Notes under the pieces: generated by a model
What the model was told of the DNA's origin: nothing
What the model saw: the letters and a program-made list of their open reading frames with translations, nothing else
Database searches by the model: none
Source: Vermamoeba vermiformis
Taxonomy: Eukaryota; Tubulinea; Echinamoebida
Assembly: GCA_045837725.1 (NCBI GenBank)
Contig: JBEWZL010000306.1
Location: forward strand, 298,066-362,065
DNA: 64,000 bases
Reading direction: 5' to 3'
Shown here: piece by piece, positions 39,201 to 50,899 of the stretch
Position numbering within the stretch: the stretch's first letter is position 1
How the letters are laid out: each line of letters starts with the position of its first letter
Position numbers and translations under genes: made by a program

Positions 39201-40609
39201 TTAAGGGCTAGGAGGTACGTCACTGTGCTCGTCGTAATCGCTCAGTTCAACGTCACCACCGACCAGTTGTCTGCCCCACACGAGCGGTTCAGCTGAGCCA
39301 TCAGGTGACTTCATTCGCTTGGACTGTGGCTCGTCGTCTGAACCCATTTCGGACGCACGACGCTTGGCAGGTGTGAGTGGCGGAGGTGTGCGCAGACCAG
39401 GACTGCCAGCACTGCTGTTCATCGGCGATGATTGGCTGGGACCGCTGGGAGCACCGAGCGTGGATCTTTGTGCGCCAGTCGGGTGTGCTGAAGACGAGCC
39501 TTGCGTGCCCTTGCCGCGCTGTTGCGAGCTTGACATCTGCGAGTACTGCTGTTGTGATTCACCCGAGGCTGAGACATCGTTCGCAGGCTCCAAAAGTGTT
39601 GCCAGCACAAAGTCTGCTTCGAAGGCGTTGTGCAATTTAACGTTCAGAAGGATTGGTCTAGGCATCGTTAATACGTTATTATAATATTAACTCTTTACTT
39701 ACTTTCCAGGCTCGTCCATAAACAGCGAAATAGGCTGTGTCGCGACTTCACAGAAGCCCAAAATAGCTTTCATTTCTTTCAAGCAGAAAGTCAATTCCAC
39801 GGCCTCGGTGTTCAAATCAAAGCGTTCAAAGTCTTGCGGGTCAATATTCAGCTCTGTCAACAGTGATTTTTGTGCCAAGTCGTCGGCTTTTTGATCGTCG
39901 ATGAAGCTCTTCACGCGGACCCACTGTCGAGTCAACACCAAGGTAATTTCATCGATATTGGCGGCAAAGTTTTGAATGCAGTCGATGAGCAGTTTGGGTC
40001 GCGAGACAATTTTGTGTGGACAGTTCTCGTGCGAGTAGACCGCTTGTAACGGCTCGCAATCCTCTACGTTCAATTTATATGTCTTTTTAACACCTAAAGT
40101 AAGCGAAAATAAATAAACAATTTCTTGGTGATGCTGCCGGATGTCTTACCCATTTTGCAGTTCATTTCAAAAACAAGCTTTGGATCGTCGTTGGTAAATT
40201 TCATAATGCATTCTTCCACGTTGTTGATTCCTTTAAATACTGAAGTGCAAGCCTAAAAGTGAATTTGATTTATTAGAAATAATTCAAAAAAATTAAGAAA
40301 ATAATTCTAAATGGTTATACTTACCTTTAATAAGACTTTGTATCGACAATCAACATTATTTGTAAGATCGTAGACTCGGAAAAAATTCGGCAGCAGATTG
40401 AAACAGAAGTAGGCCGATCGGTTGGCGTTGAGCGCTCGTAAAATTAGCTGCCAAATATTTTTAGTACGGCAATTGTAATATTTATTTTTCTAGGCATAAA
40501 TTACCTTGTTGCCAGTTCCTTCGATAAACAGATCTTCGCCGATCTTTTGAAGGCAGCTGATCATCTTCGCAAAGAGACGAACATTCTTGCCTGGAATAAC
40601 TGCTTGCAT
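39201..40609 (-). CDS. RAD9: Rad9, subunit of the 9-1-1 DNA-damage checkpoint clamp
   Basis: Rad9 joins Hus1 and Rad1 in a PCNA-like ring loaded at damaged DNA, which activates ATR/Mec1 signalling. The start at 40609 gives MQAVIPGKNVRLFAKMISCL, then KIGEDLFIEG, LILRALNANRSAYFCFNLLP, the diagnostic LNVEDCEPLQAVY...CPHKIVSRP and ELTFCLKEMKAILGF, then FMDEPGKPILLNVK and EADFVLATLLEP. These follow the human Rad9 PCNA-like fold in order. The C-terminal tail of about 130 residues is disordered and rich in Ser, Gln, Pro and Gly (SQMSSSQQRGKGTQG, SQSSPMNSSAG). It carries a likely nuclear signal (PAKRRASEMG..DEPQSKRMK) and ends DVPPSP; its Ser/Thr-Gln/Pro sites may be phosphorylated as in other species. 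Five exons. Confidence 0.9.
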
Positions 40610-40858
40610 TGTGTTCGTATCGTTTAGTAGCTTTGTTTATCAAAATTACCGGTCGCGAACATTTTTGTCGAGCCAGTTCGCAGAATTTCGCACGCAGGCA
40701 TATTTTGGCGGGCTTAAGAAAAACCACAACAAAATAATTGCTGATATCGGCAGAATGAGCGAATATCATTTATTTCCACTGGAGTCTCCGGCTCATTACT
40801 GTACACGTATGTAACATTTGAAATTGAATCCGTTTGGATCCCAAGCGCAAATGGTGTG

Positions 40859-42113
40859 CTAATTCCACGATAAAAACGCTGCGACGTATGCCCAAATCAA
40901 AGTGCCGACAGCGAGCGGCAGAGTGATTCTCATACTAGCCAGTCCTTTTCTATCTTGATATTCCGTAGTTCCCATTATGATTGAGTGCGCTATGACTAGT
41001 CCATAGCCCAGCATAAAGTGTATTGGTGCGTAGTATATGGCAGGTATGGCAGGTATTACAAACAAGCCACCAATCACTACAATTTTGTCGTCGTAATATT
41101 TCCGCAGTACTTTGTAACAGAACAGACCAGCGACCAAGCACCAGCCAATAGTGACCAATATTCCTTTCGCTCCAATAGAAATCAAGTGAAATAGCAGCGC
41201 CAGTGCAATGCGTAAGCGAGGCATGCTGGAGTACCAAGGCGTAGAGACATAATCAAAAGCGAACATCGAAAACAAGCCCAAGATCATTCGAATTTGCGTA
41301 GGTATCGCCCATGGACTCGAATTCCACAATTGAGGTGAAATTGAAGGTGCCCAAAATATTAGCTGGTCCAAAAACGGCAAAATAGAAAGCAGAACCTGAT
41401 TGCGTTAAATACAGCAATTAGAAAAGTCAATAATTTAATGTCGCGGTTACGTACAGAGAAGAACATTGCCGTCGCTTGTGCTTTCAAGCGATTATTGTCG
41501 ATGTAGTACGGATGTGGTTGAGACACCATTTCGGATAGGACTTTAAACAGTGCTTCAGGTCGATCATGAAAATAAGATCCAACATTCTCTTCGTCTTTTT
41601 TCTTGCGACCCAATTTGTTCCCACTGACGGTGCTGTATTGCTCGCGCCTTATAAAATACTGAATTTTGTTTGACTGCTCCGAGCTGAGTGGCACGGAATA
41701 TTTCATATAGCTAGGTGCTATTTTGAACAGTGTTTCCGTGAGCTGCTCGTATTTTTTAATCCACACGTATTGCTCGCAAATAGTTTGCCATTTTTTGCAA
41801 GCGGTTGTGACGTTGAGCAATTGATGGGGCTCATCAATCCATTGTAATATTTGACAAATAATTTCCGAGGGCATCTTATTTATAAGATCGTTTTCATCGC
41901 TAAGCAAATAAATCAGTAAAACCAAAATTAATAAATTTAAATTTTGTAAATTACACTAATTCTCAGGTCAGTGATTACTTACATCTCAGTAGATATGGGC
42001 TTCCGTTTTAAGCGCCTGCTAAATACGCGAACTGTTGTATAAATTGCGAATAAGCCGATCGCGCTTGTTGTTAGCGGCAACTTTCTGAATACGCTCACTA
42101 CTGTGGGGAGCAT
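40859..42113 (-). CDS. Membrane-embedded F-box protein (TM - F-box - several TMs), 370 aa
   Basis: Three exons join exactly in frame: 42113-41983, 41899-41455 and 41395-40859, for 370 residues. The start MLPTVVSVFRKLPLTTSAIG leads into one hydrophobic segment (AIGLFAIYTTVRVF) followed by basic residues. An F-box-like domain follows at about residues 50-95 (LINKMPSEIICQILQWIDEP, then VTTACKKWQTIC). A charged middle (SGNKLGRKKKDEENVGSYFH) comes next, and the last 145 residues hold four to five membrane segments (IALALLFHLISIGAKGILVT, VVIGGLFVIPAIPAIYY, ITLPLAVGTLIWAYVAAFL). An F-box fixed in a membrane would place SCF ubiquitin ligase activity at that membrane, perhaps the ER. That role is inferred; I know no named family with this layout. 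The gene shares a 75-bp promoter with the cis-prenyltransferase gene. Confidence 0.75.
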
Positions 42114-42188
42114 CGTAAAATAGACTACTTTTAAGCTTTCACTGAATTCATTACACCCGCCGCTAGCTGTGGTCTGGCGCGTAAAAAG

Positions 42189-43663
42189 ATGAAGTTTTAC
42201 TGCATCCAACGCACAAACACAGACACCACAATGAACACAATTGCGAATGCTGTAACGGCTACTTTAGAAGATCTTCATAAGAGCACATCAAAGAGTGCGG
42301 TTGAACACCGTCAAAGAACTGGTGGTTGGTTCGGGAAAATTAACGAATGGTTGAGGTGGCTTGCAGTGAGCGTTTTAAAACATGGTAAGCTCCAAATTAT
42401 GTCGATAATTTATTCAATTTTTTTGGAATATTTTCTGAATTTTTCGGGTGACGTGTCAGATCGGATCCTCTGCTAGTTCCTCGTTAATAAATAAATTGTT
42501 AATGATAATTCAGGGCCCATTCCAAAGCATGTAGCATTTATTATGGACGGCAATAGACGATTCGCACGCAAAATTAATCAAGATGTTAGAATTGGCCACT
42601 GGCTCGGCCACATCAAACTACAAGAAGTATGAAAGTTAATAATATACCATTGTTATTAACTGGCTTTTTGAAGACCCTTGAGTGGTGCTTAGAACTCGGA
42701 GTTGAAACAATTACCGTATTCGCGTTCAGCATTGAGAATTTCAAGCGGTCCAAAGAAGAAGTCGATGCATTGATGGAGCTCGCTTATTCTAAATTCGAAG
42801 AAATGCTCAACGAGTCGTAAGTTTAAGATATATTGTGGTACTCTTGAAAGTCGTCCTGATCTTGTCTCGCAGTGATATATTGAGCAAACATCGACGCATT
42901 CAAGTGCTTGGCGACATTACTCGATTGCCTTCAAAGCTGCAACAAGTGATGGGTAAAGTGCAGTACGAGTCTCATCACAACAAGCGATCAACGCTGAACA
43001 TGTGCGTGTCATACACTTCGACTGAAGAAATCACGCACGCGATCAACACGTTGGTCAAAGGTGTGCATGACGACAAGATTGATGTCAAGTAAGTCCTTCA
43101 CAATCCCTGGCACGGAGAGGCACTCAATGTTATTATTTTAGTGACATCACCGAAGAACTGTTCCAAGAGTGCTTGTACTCGCATAGCAGTGTCGAGCCAG
43201 ACATGGTGGTGAGAACGTCGGGTGAAGTTCGACTGAGTGACTTCTTGCTGTGGCAGGTGAGTGCTATGAACTGACTTCGCGTGCTAATGTTGCTCACTCG
43301 TTTGTGCAGAGTGCCTTCTCTTCATTCGCGTTCTATCAGGTGTACTGGCCTGAATTCTCAGCGTGGAACTTGTACCAAACAGTGCTTATGTACCAACGAA
43401 ACTACAACGAGATGCAGGTACGAACAGTTGTGACTCTAACTCGCTCATTTCTAACCTTGTTGTAGAAACGCAAAGAGGAGTACAACAAGAAATTCCCATC
43501 ACTTCCGATGAGCGACAAGGCCTCTGACTTTGTGCAGTCATTGAGAGGCCAAGAACTCAACACGTTACAGCACTACGCTGATGAATATGATCACCGCGAG
43601 AAAAGTCAGGAAGAGGAAGATAAAAAGTTCTACAGTAGATTGCGCGTTGGAGACCTGAAGTAA
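42189..43663 (+). CDS. DHDDS: cis-Prenyltransferase (dehydrodolichyl diphosphate synthase)
   Basis: The enzyme adds isopentenyl units in cis to farnesyl diphosphate, making the polyprenyl diphosphate used for dolichol and protein glycosylation at the ER. Exons read [20 protein letters not shown] (the FIMDGNRR motif with the catalytic Asp), [20 protein letters not shown] then [43 protein letters not shown], and [20 protein letters not shown], then [20 protein letters not shown]. Note [15 protein letters not shown] fits the usual RTSGE.RLS.FLLWQ. The start may be 42189 or the in-frame ATG at 42231. The N-terminal extension contains an amphipathic stretch ([20 protein letters not shown]) that may bind membranes. 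The C-terminal extension after the catalytic domain is charged ([20 protein letters not shown]). Seven exons. Confidence 0.92.
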
Positions 43664-43714
43664 GGCTGTGTATATACTGACGCCATGTAGTATAATGTAA
43701 ATACTGTTGATATT

Positions 43715-44937
43715 TTAGTTGCTGTACATCATTACACCGAGTACGGGCAATAAGACTGTCATCAACAGGTTGGCCACAAAATTAACCTGAGTACGGTTAG
43801 AACATGCTCTCAGATACGTAAAATAGATGTAGTACCTGGTGGTTATCGAGTATATTCAAGCCCGTAATATGCTTCACATTGGGACCAGCAGCCTTGACGA
43901 CTTTTTGCTGTTTTGGATCCCATCCGGAATATTGTACTGTAGCGCCCAAAAACGAGTCGATCTAACGGCATTGTTAAAACCGCACTAAATTTGCTCACAT
44001 ATATATGCGATATTACCAAAGAGCCGCCTAATCCACCAATTATTCCCATCAAAATCAACGGAGTTTGCGAGGCCGCGGAGCCCGTTGAGAAGAAAAAGTT
44101 GCACAAGAAAGCGGTGATACCAATTAATAGCCCTATGTATATGAATCATATTAAGTATTGCTTTATCCGCAACCTGTGTAGGCGTACCTCCACCGAAACT
44201 GGCGCCGAGACCCAACATTGAAACACCTCCGTTTGTGCCTTTTGGAACCTTCGATAATCAGTTAAAATTACGTCCATTTAGCTTATATATTCGCTCCATA
44301 CCTTTTTCAATGTCGTTACTAATCTTGGTTCGCCTTTGCTGAGGATACCGAGCTCTGAAGACCACGTGTCGCCGTTAGCACACGCGTATTGGCTATAAAC
44401 TGTTAATAATTGTATTGTATATGCATTAAACTACTTACCCTATCCACGCTAAAAGCACCATTGAGCTCCAGAAGTTGTTTTTTAAATCGAAAGCGAGATC
44501 TTGACCAGCATTGCCCATGTAAATCCAAACGGCGCAAAGCACGACGCCAATGCCTATTTAGGGTCGTTGGCAATGACTTTATTATAGATGGTTTGGCTTA
44601 CCAGCATTAGCAAGTACTTGAATCCAATTTCTTTGACCACCTTACAAAAAATCTTAGTTAATTGTTGCTATTTTTTTGGTCATTTTCTAAAATTACCTTC
44701 TTGAAAATCCTCTTCGATTTTTTTCTTAATTTCAGCTTTGTATTTGGTTAAATAAGACGAGGTGAAATAAAATATTGCCATTAAAAATACTGCATTGTTG
44801 CAGGCAAGAATATGAATAGCGGCTACCACTCCACCCATTATAGCACCGCTAAAACTAAGCGACTTTTTCTTGTAACCACGACGCGCCAAAAAGAAGGCGA
44901 ACAAAACAGCTGATGCGATCCTCTGAAGTGTCCACAT
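43715..44937 (-). CDS. TMEM19/DUF92 family membrane protein
   Basis: The start at 44937 gives [20 protein letters not shown], then [20 protein letters not shown] and [20 protein letters not shown]. This leads to the family signatures [35 protein letters not shown] and [21 protein letters not shown], and later [21 protein letters not shown] and [20 protein letters not shown]. It ends VMMYSN at 43715. These match DUF92/TMEM19 in order. Plant and cyanobacterial relatives (VTE5/VTE6) are prenyl-alcohol or prenyl-phosphate kinases; the role of the animal TMEM19 proteins is not established. About six membrane helices and six short introns. It sits tail to tail with the cis-prenyltransferase gene (52 bp between stops), an interesting but possibly chance pairing of two prenyl-lipid enzymes. 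Confidence 0.85.
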
Positions 44938-45178
44938 TGTTGTCTATCGTCCAAAAAAATCTTTAACACTCGTAGAGTACCATAGTTTGTTGCCAGCAGG
45001 GCACGAAAAAAGAAGCCCTGTATTTTTCAAGCTAAAAAGTCGACGTCGTCAAAAAAAAAACCGTTGGGGGTTATGATTTACGAATTGAACTTAGACAACA
45101 GGGTAGACTGTCTTAGTATTTTTTATTTTTATCAATTATTACATCTGTAGTCAACAGTTCAGCAAGTAAACGAGAAAG

Positions 45179-46569
45179 ATGCAGAGTTTAATGGATCGAA
45201 GCACGGCACGCACGGCCGTTTTGATCATTTTTTGGTAAATACACCAAAATTAACCATAATAATAATTAACCTATTATCACGATGTAGGTTCATCTTCAAT
45301 ATTATGACAGTTATTTTGAACAAATACATCTTCCAAACCTTGTCATGGGTTTTCCCTATTTCGCTTACCGTTGTACATATGATCACCTGCACAATTGGTG
45401 CCGTTCTTATCTTGCGAGTCCTTGAATGGCGAACGATTCCTTTCATCCAGTTGGATTGGCAAAAATACACCAGAGGAGCCGTTCCTTTGGCGTAAGTCTA
45501 ATTGATAATTTATAATATCCAATCAAATAATATTCGTTTATTTAAAAAACAAAAACTTTCGATTTTTCCGATCGGATCAACGATCAAATTTCTGACTTCG
45601 ATTAATAGGGTCTTATTTTGCACCAACATCGTATTGGGCAATGTAAGCTTGCGATGGGTCCCAGTTTCATTCATGCAAACTGTCAAGGTAAAGATTGAAA
45701 ATGATTTAAACCTATTCGCTTGCTAATATTGTTAATTAAGAGCTCTGTGCCTTTCTTCACCGTCGTTTTGGAGCGCCTCTTCTTCTGGGAAGGTGGTGAC
45801 ATCGATCGCCGTGTTGACCTCAGTCTTATCCCTATCGTCGGTGGTGTTGCCATGGCCTCTTACTACGAGGTTAACTTCAACTGGACTGGCTTCATTGCCG
45901 CGCTCGTCGCCTCTGTTATCACTGGTAAGTTATTCAGCTTGCCGAGCACAGTAATACTAATATCTACACAGCTCTGATGGCCATTATGAGCTCGCGTTTG
46001 TTGCGCACCAAGATGGATGGTGTCAACTTGTTGTACTACATGTCGCCGTTGAGCATTGTAATGCTCACACCCTTCGTCTTCACTGGCGAGTGGGAAGAAA
46101 TGGCCGCTGATTGGGCTCTCAGAGATAATGGCTCTTTCTTGCTTACCATTTTGATCATCAGCGGTGCCGGTGCCTTCATGCTCAGTAAGCATATTAAACT
46201 TCACACCGCAGCATTTACTAACACTAGTTAAGACATTTCTCAATTCTTGTTGATTAAGAACACTTCTGCATTAACTTTCACTGTCGCTGGCAATTGCAAA
46301 GTAGTTATCAACATCGCTCTTTCCGTGATGATCTTCCGCAATCAAGTAAGATTTTCCGCCAACGCTTACGCGCACCATGTACTAATAGACATTAGGTTAC
46401 CTTCTTGAATGGATTTGGCTGCATTCTTACTGTCCTTGGTGCGAGCTATTACCAACAAGTGCGTTACGAGATCAACCAGAAAAATCAACAACGACAACAG
46501 GTGTCACCAAAGGAGCCCGACGTATTGCCTCTGGTTGAAAACGTTGACAAAGAAACCGAGCGACCTTAA
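45179..46569 (+). CDS. Triose-phosphate-translocator family (SLC35-type) transporter
   Basis: The start at 45179 gives MQSLMDRSTARTAVLIIFWF, then IFNIMTVILNKYIFQTLSWV and FPISLTVVHMITCTIGAVLI. This is the TPT pattern: a first helix, the N-K pair, and the FP.SLT.VHM motif. Following exons read FCTNIVLGNVSLRWVPVSFM, then QTVKSSVPFFTVVLERLFFW, IPIVGGVAMASYYEVNFNWT, ALMAIMSSRLLRTKMDGVNL, and VAGNCKVVINIALSVMIFRNQVTFLNGFGC. The N.SL.......M.QTVK and P.FT motifs are typical. It ends in a cytosolic tail PLVENVDKETERP at 46569. About ten membrane helices are expected. Members exchange nucleotide sugars or sugar phosphates across Golgi, ER or plastid membranes; the substrate here cannot be read from sequence. 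Seven exons. Confidence 0.88.
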
Positions 46570-46845
46570 GAACCTGATTCTTTGTTATTAGTCAACAATT
46601 TTCCTTTTTGTATCTCTGTCTCTTTAGTCTGGTCACCGCTTTGTTGAAACCGTAAATTAGCGTTAATTGGAATAGGAAAAAACCATTCTTTATTTTCACG
46701 CGCAGTTTTCCTTTTGTTTACCCGAAGGTTGTGGATCGTAAGAGGGGCTTGGCATAAATGATCCGCAAAATTAAGAAAATCGTGTTCTGCTTAAAACACA
46801 AAAGCCAAGGTTCGTTGCGATACAGACAGCGAAGAAAAAAAAAAT
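46570..46845. other. Intergenic region upstream of the tRNA
   Basis: About 275 bp between the transporter stop and the tRNA, with no open frame worth reporting. The A tract at 46834-46844 directly follows the tRNA 3' end on the minus strand. Read on that strand it is a T run, which fits an RNA polymerase III terminator. Confidence 0.5.
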
Positions 46846-46919
46846 AGCGCCCACCAGGGATCGAACCCGGGACCCTTGCCTTAGGAGGGCAACGCTCCTA
46901 CCACTGAGCTATGAGCGCT
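46846..46919 (-). tRNA. tRNA-Arg (anticodon CCT)
   Basis: The minus strand folds into a complete cloverleaf of 74 bases. The acceptor stem AGCGCTC pairs with GGGCGCT (one T-G wobble). The D arm contains AGCTCAGTGGTAGGAGC, which also serves as the A box. The anticodon arm is TTGCC-CTCCTAA-GGCAA, placing anticodon CCT after T33, to read AGG (Arg). The T arm is CCGGG-TTCGATC-CCTGG, also the B box. There is no intron and no encoded CCA. A run of T follows on the minus strand and fits a polymerase III terminator. Confidence 0.93.
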
Positions 46920-47426
46920 TGTTAATCGTGGAAAACCGCTGTGGCACGGAGAGGTACGCGGGGTCAGATCGAGGCGTGCACGATCGTGGATGTCCTCGTT
47001 GCCAGTTTTGTGCGGCGCTTTTCTTTGACTAATTTTTTTAAATGATAGGGTAAGGATTTTGCAGATCGAACAAATATTCCAAATCGAGTAACATTTATAT
47101 ATAAATTATAAATAAATACAGAGCAAATAGGTGTACTAAGATACAAGTATGTTGGACAGTTACCTTTATTTTGGTTGGGTTTTTTGAAAACGCATCCGAA
47201 TCAACCAATCTCCGTTTGTAATTGAGCCATTTCATGCATAGCTATGTAATCAACATAAGATAGTAACGTCGATCAATTAAAAATAATCCATTGTGTTGTT
47301 CAACGGGTAAAAGCTATCGCGATAAAAGCGTCAACATTTTTTTTGTCTTGGGACGGTCCTGTTCATGAAAACCCAACCTCTTTTTTTAATTCGAACAAAA
47401 CATACAGTAGTAGACCACAACTAACC
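46920..47426. other. Intergenic region between tRNA and prolyl hydroxylase gene
   Basis: About 500 bp, AT-rich, with no coding frame I can support. It includes the tRNA upstream flank and the promoter of the prolyl hydroxylase gene. A T-rich tract near 47330-47390 precedes the start codon. Confidence 0.4.
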
Positions 47427-48483
47427 ATGTTGAAGCGAGCAAAAGGCATTAGACTAAACTGGTATCACTTATTTTTTGGATCCTTGTTGGTGATGACGTT
47501 TTTCGTCGCCTATAAATACGGGCAATACTCTCTACAGTTGTCATATTCTCGCCAATTGCAAAGCGTGAAGGGAAATGGTGAAGCTCCGAAGGCCAAGATC
47601 GATGTATTAAGTTGGAATCCGCGCGTGTTTTATTATCACAATATTCTCAGTGACGAAGAAGCAGACCATATTATTGCCATTGGCAAAGACCACTTACAAA
47701 GGTAATTATTTGAAATATTAATCAAATTTGAATTCGTTTTGGAATATTGGCGATTATTAATGAAAATACTTTCATGAACGCCATTTTTTAGCTTTCTGCC
47801 TTCCTTAAAATTTGCAATAATAGTCAATTATTATCTTTACAATTTAATATTAATATTGTACGCTTCTAGGTCGATGACTGTTGGTGAAAATGGTAAAGCT
47901 GTGGAAAATCCAGTACGCACGAGCTACGGTACTTTTATGACCGGTTCTCTCGCTGAAGACGATGTTGTCCAAGCATTGGAGCGACGAATTGCAGGTAATT
48001 TACTGATTTGCCAAAATTTCAAACCGAGATCTGGATTTTAAAACTTAAAAACCAATTTCTTTCTAGAATGGTCTCACATCCCTCAAGAAAATGGCGAGGC
48101 CTTCTATTTGTTGCGATATGAGAACGGTCAAGAGTACAAGCCTCATATGGATTGGTTTGCCTTAAACGCGGATGCTCCTTATTGGATCGGTCGCTCTGGT
48201 CAGCGCATGGCTACTGTATTGACCTACTTGGCTGACGTAGAAGAGGTACGCAGCTGCTAACAGATTACTAGTCGTGCAGTACTAACGCTCCGATTACTAG
48301 GGAGGTGAGACTATTTTCCCTCGACTTGGTCTCGAGATCAAGCCTCGCAAAGGTGATGCTATTTTGTGGTACAATACTAACTTGGAAGGCAAGACCGAAG
48401 AGTTCACTTTACACGGCAGCAAGCCTGTCGTTCGTGGCACTAAGTGGGCTATGACTAAATGGATCCGTGAGAAGAAGGCTTAA
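47427..48483 (+). CDS. Membrane-anchored prolyl 4-hydroxylase (2-oxoglutarate/Fe(II) dioxygenase)
   Basis: The start at 47427 gives MLKRAKGIRLNWYHLFFGSL, then LVMTFFVAYKYGQYS, a type II signal anchor that puts the catalytic part in the ER or Golgi lumen. The core reads VLSWNPRVFYYHNILSDEEA, YLLRYENGQEYKPHMDWFAL (Fe ligands His and Asp in PHMDWF), RMATVLTYLADVEEGGETIF and FTLHGSKPVVRGTKWAMTKW, which supplies the third Fe ligand His and the 2-oxoglutarate-binding Lys (KWAMTKWI). This is the plant/algal P4H type (PF13640), hydroxylating proline in secreted proteins or cell-wall-like glycoproteins. It ends IREKKA. Four introns, all short. No active-site residue is missing. Confidence 0.92.
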
Positions 48484-48562
48484 AAACCTTTTAAGACCTC
48501 GTTTACTTTAGGATTAGTTTATTATGTACAGATGAGTAAATTATTTTTCTTTCAATTGCATA

Positions 48563-50875
48563 TTAGATCTTCTCTTGGCCATTAATGATTTTATCAGCTA
48601 ATTTTACGGCCTCAATCAACGTGTTCGTGTGCCTTGCACGCAAGTTAGTATCGCTGCATTCTTCGAATTCTTTTGCAAGAGCTCCTCGAACGTTGGCGAT
48701 TTTCTTGTAGAAGTTGTCCAAATATATCACTGGCTTGCCCATAAGCGTGGACATGATACTCGCGTGAAGGCGATCGGTAATGATAATCCTCCCTCGGCTA
48801 AAGAGGTTGTTGACCATTTGCTTTCTGATTCCCATAAAAGCGTGGCGATTATTGGGTGACAACGTGATCCACTGTTTAGGATATATTTGCGTATAATTGT
48901 AGACCACAGTTTTGTTATCAGATAGCAATTTGACGGGAAATCCCATCACCGGAAAGTCCCACACCTCGAAGGTAATGTTCCTCTTGCTTTTAAGCCATTG
49001 CAGCGCTGTTTTTTTGTCGTGTGGGAGAATGATGTTCTCTTTATCGATGCGAAGTAGTAGGATGATATCAATAACCGGTTTACCGTTTGGTATTTGCGGT
49101 CCCATTGCAAACGCCATGTCAGGAATATATTTTGATGGAACTCCGGAGAAATTCTTTCTAGCAAATTCAAGTGAGGGGTAGTCTCGGAACGTGAGCAAAA
49201 GACGGTGGTTTGCTTGAAATGTATTGTTATCCGCCTCAAGGTATTCTTTTTGGGTGTAGTGAACCGATTGTGGCAAAAAGACGATGTCGTTGTTTTTAAC
49301 TTCTTTAGCAACCTTAAGCCTGAAATTTGCATTATCTCGCCATAAATCGCCAAAGTTGCCTCCGCCATGAAGAAGAAATACCCCGTCTTTAATAAGCTAA
49401 ACAATCGTTAAGTCTAGATAAATCGATTGAATTACTTACAGATTTCGCTACGGAAATATTTCTGTCCAAGAATTTGTCGGTTACGATTGGGAATTGTCCG
49501 TAGTTTTCGAGCAAGTGTTGAGTGCCCTGCCAAATTAGGACATCACCCAGATTCGAGTGCATTGGAAGGTCCATATACGCGATCGGTTCTCCGGCTTTTA
49601 GAAGCGATCCTACCTCCTTAATTACCCGCTCTCGTACTTTGCGAATACACACGAGGCGGTTCAATTCTATTTCAGGATCCGGTGCGATCGGTGGCAATCC
49701 TCGGTGGTAGTCTGCAGGGGTAAGTGCAGTCTGCTCGATGAAATTGGCATTGCTAACCACGTCGACCACTCCTTGAGCCAATAACAGTATTGTGCATAAC
49801 GTCACAAGTATCGAGAACTTAGTTTTGGACTCGTTATGTTGGCTCGCTGCCGTAGCACCAGTTGACAGGTACGCCGCAACACTAACCAAGACAAACGAAA
49901 TAACCATTAGTGCTGTAAGAGTTACGGAACTCATTAGAAGCGCAAAAAGTGCTGCCACAATAAAAAAATTTGCCCTGCTGGGCTGCGTTAGTGAGTTGAA
50001 AAATATTCCGCAGCGACGATAACCGTAGCCCAGCACACACGTCAAAGCCAAAGTCACAGCTGTAAATGAGACATTGACGTCAGGCAAGTAGACCAAATTA
50101 AATTCGAGCCATGCAAAGGGTGCCAATACAGCCACTAGTGTGCTACTCGCGAACATCTCCGCTTTGAGATAATGCGCTGATTCCACGTAGCACTGGGCAT
50201 AGTGATGAAGATAATAATTTACGTACGTGTGTATTGCAGAAGCTCCAATTTGTATGATTGCCCAGTGTGGTTGATGCGTTCGAAAGACTTCAACAAGAAA
50301 TACGACAAGCCCAACGCCAAATAAAATATTTGCGCGGTTGAAGCTCGGTGTTCTTTCTGCACTATTGAACAATTGCCAAAAATTAAGCACTGAGAGCTAA
50401 TAATAAATTATTAGTCAACTATTATTTAGTGGTTGATAGAATAAATAAATTTATTTATAAAATTCGTTGTTACCTGGAACAGTCCGATAATCCACAAAGA
50501 TGCATAGTTTAAGGCAATAAAAAATGCTGTAATATCAGCCATATGCAAAATTGTTACGTACAGAGCGGATCGCGTGGCTTTGGATCCGTCTCTTTCTCCT
50601 CCAGATCCTTCTCCAACTACCCATCGAAGCACATCAATTATTGCCAGAAAAGAGGAAAAAGCCCATGCTGCTAATAAAGGGGTTGAAAATAAGGAAACAA
50701 GTATTTTGCCTTGGATTTGACTGCCAAAGGTTACTACGAAGCAAGCAGTAACGAATACCACATTCGCAATATCAAACTTCATTGCAGTGGCTTTGAATGT
50801 GGTGTTTGGTCCATTTAAGATTCGGTGAACCAATTTGTCTCGTCGCCAAACAAAAGCGGACAAAACGGTGTACAT
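48563..50875 (-). CDS. Polytopic membrane protein with C-terminal polysaccharide pyruvyl transferase domain, 730 aa
   Basis: Three exons join exactly in frame: 50875-50474, 50396-49440 and 49396-48563. Residues 1 to about 360 hold eight to ten hydrophobic segments (FDIANVVFVTACFVVTFGSQ, ILVSLFSTPLLAAWAFSSFL, FFIVAALFALLMSSVTLTAL, TALMVISFVLVSVAAYL). Then comes a pyruvyl transferase domain with the family motifs MHSNLGDVLIWQGTQHLL, LLHGGGNFGDLW, NDIVFLPQSVHYTQ, LLTFRDYPSLEFA, and SRGRIIITDRLHASIMSTLM, then GKPVIYLDNFYKK. These enzymes transfer pyruvate from phosphoenolpyruvate to sugars of glycans, or catalyse related sugar transfer. The usual bacterial or plant/yeast enzyme lacks such a membrane domain, so the fusion is unusual. 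Starts at 50875 or the in-frame ATG at 50782. It lies only 24 bp from the divergent GH31 start. Confidence 0.85.
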
Positions 50876-50899
50876 TTTTTGTTTTGGATCTGCTCAAAG

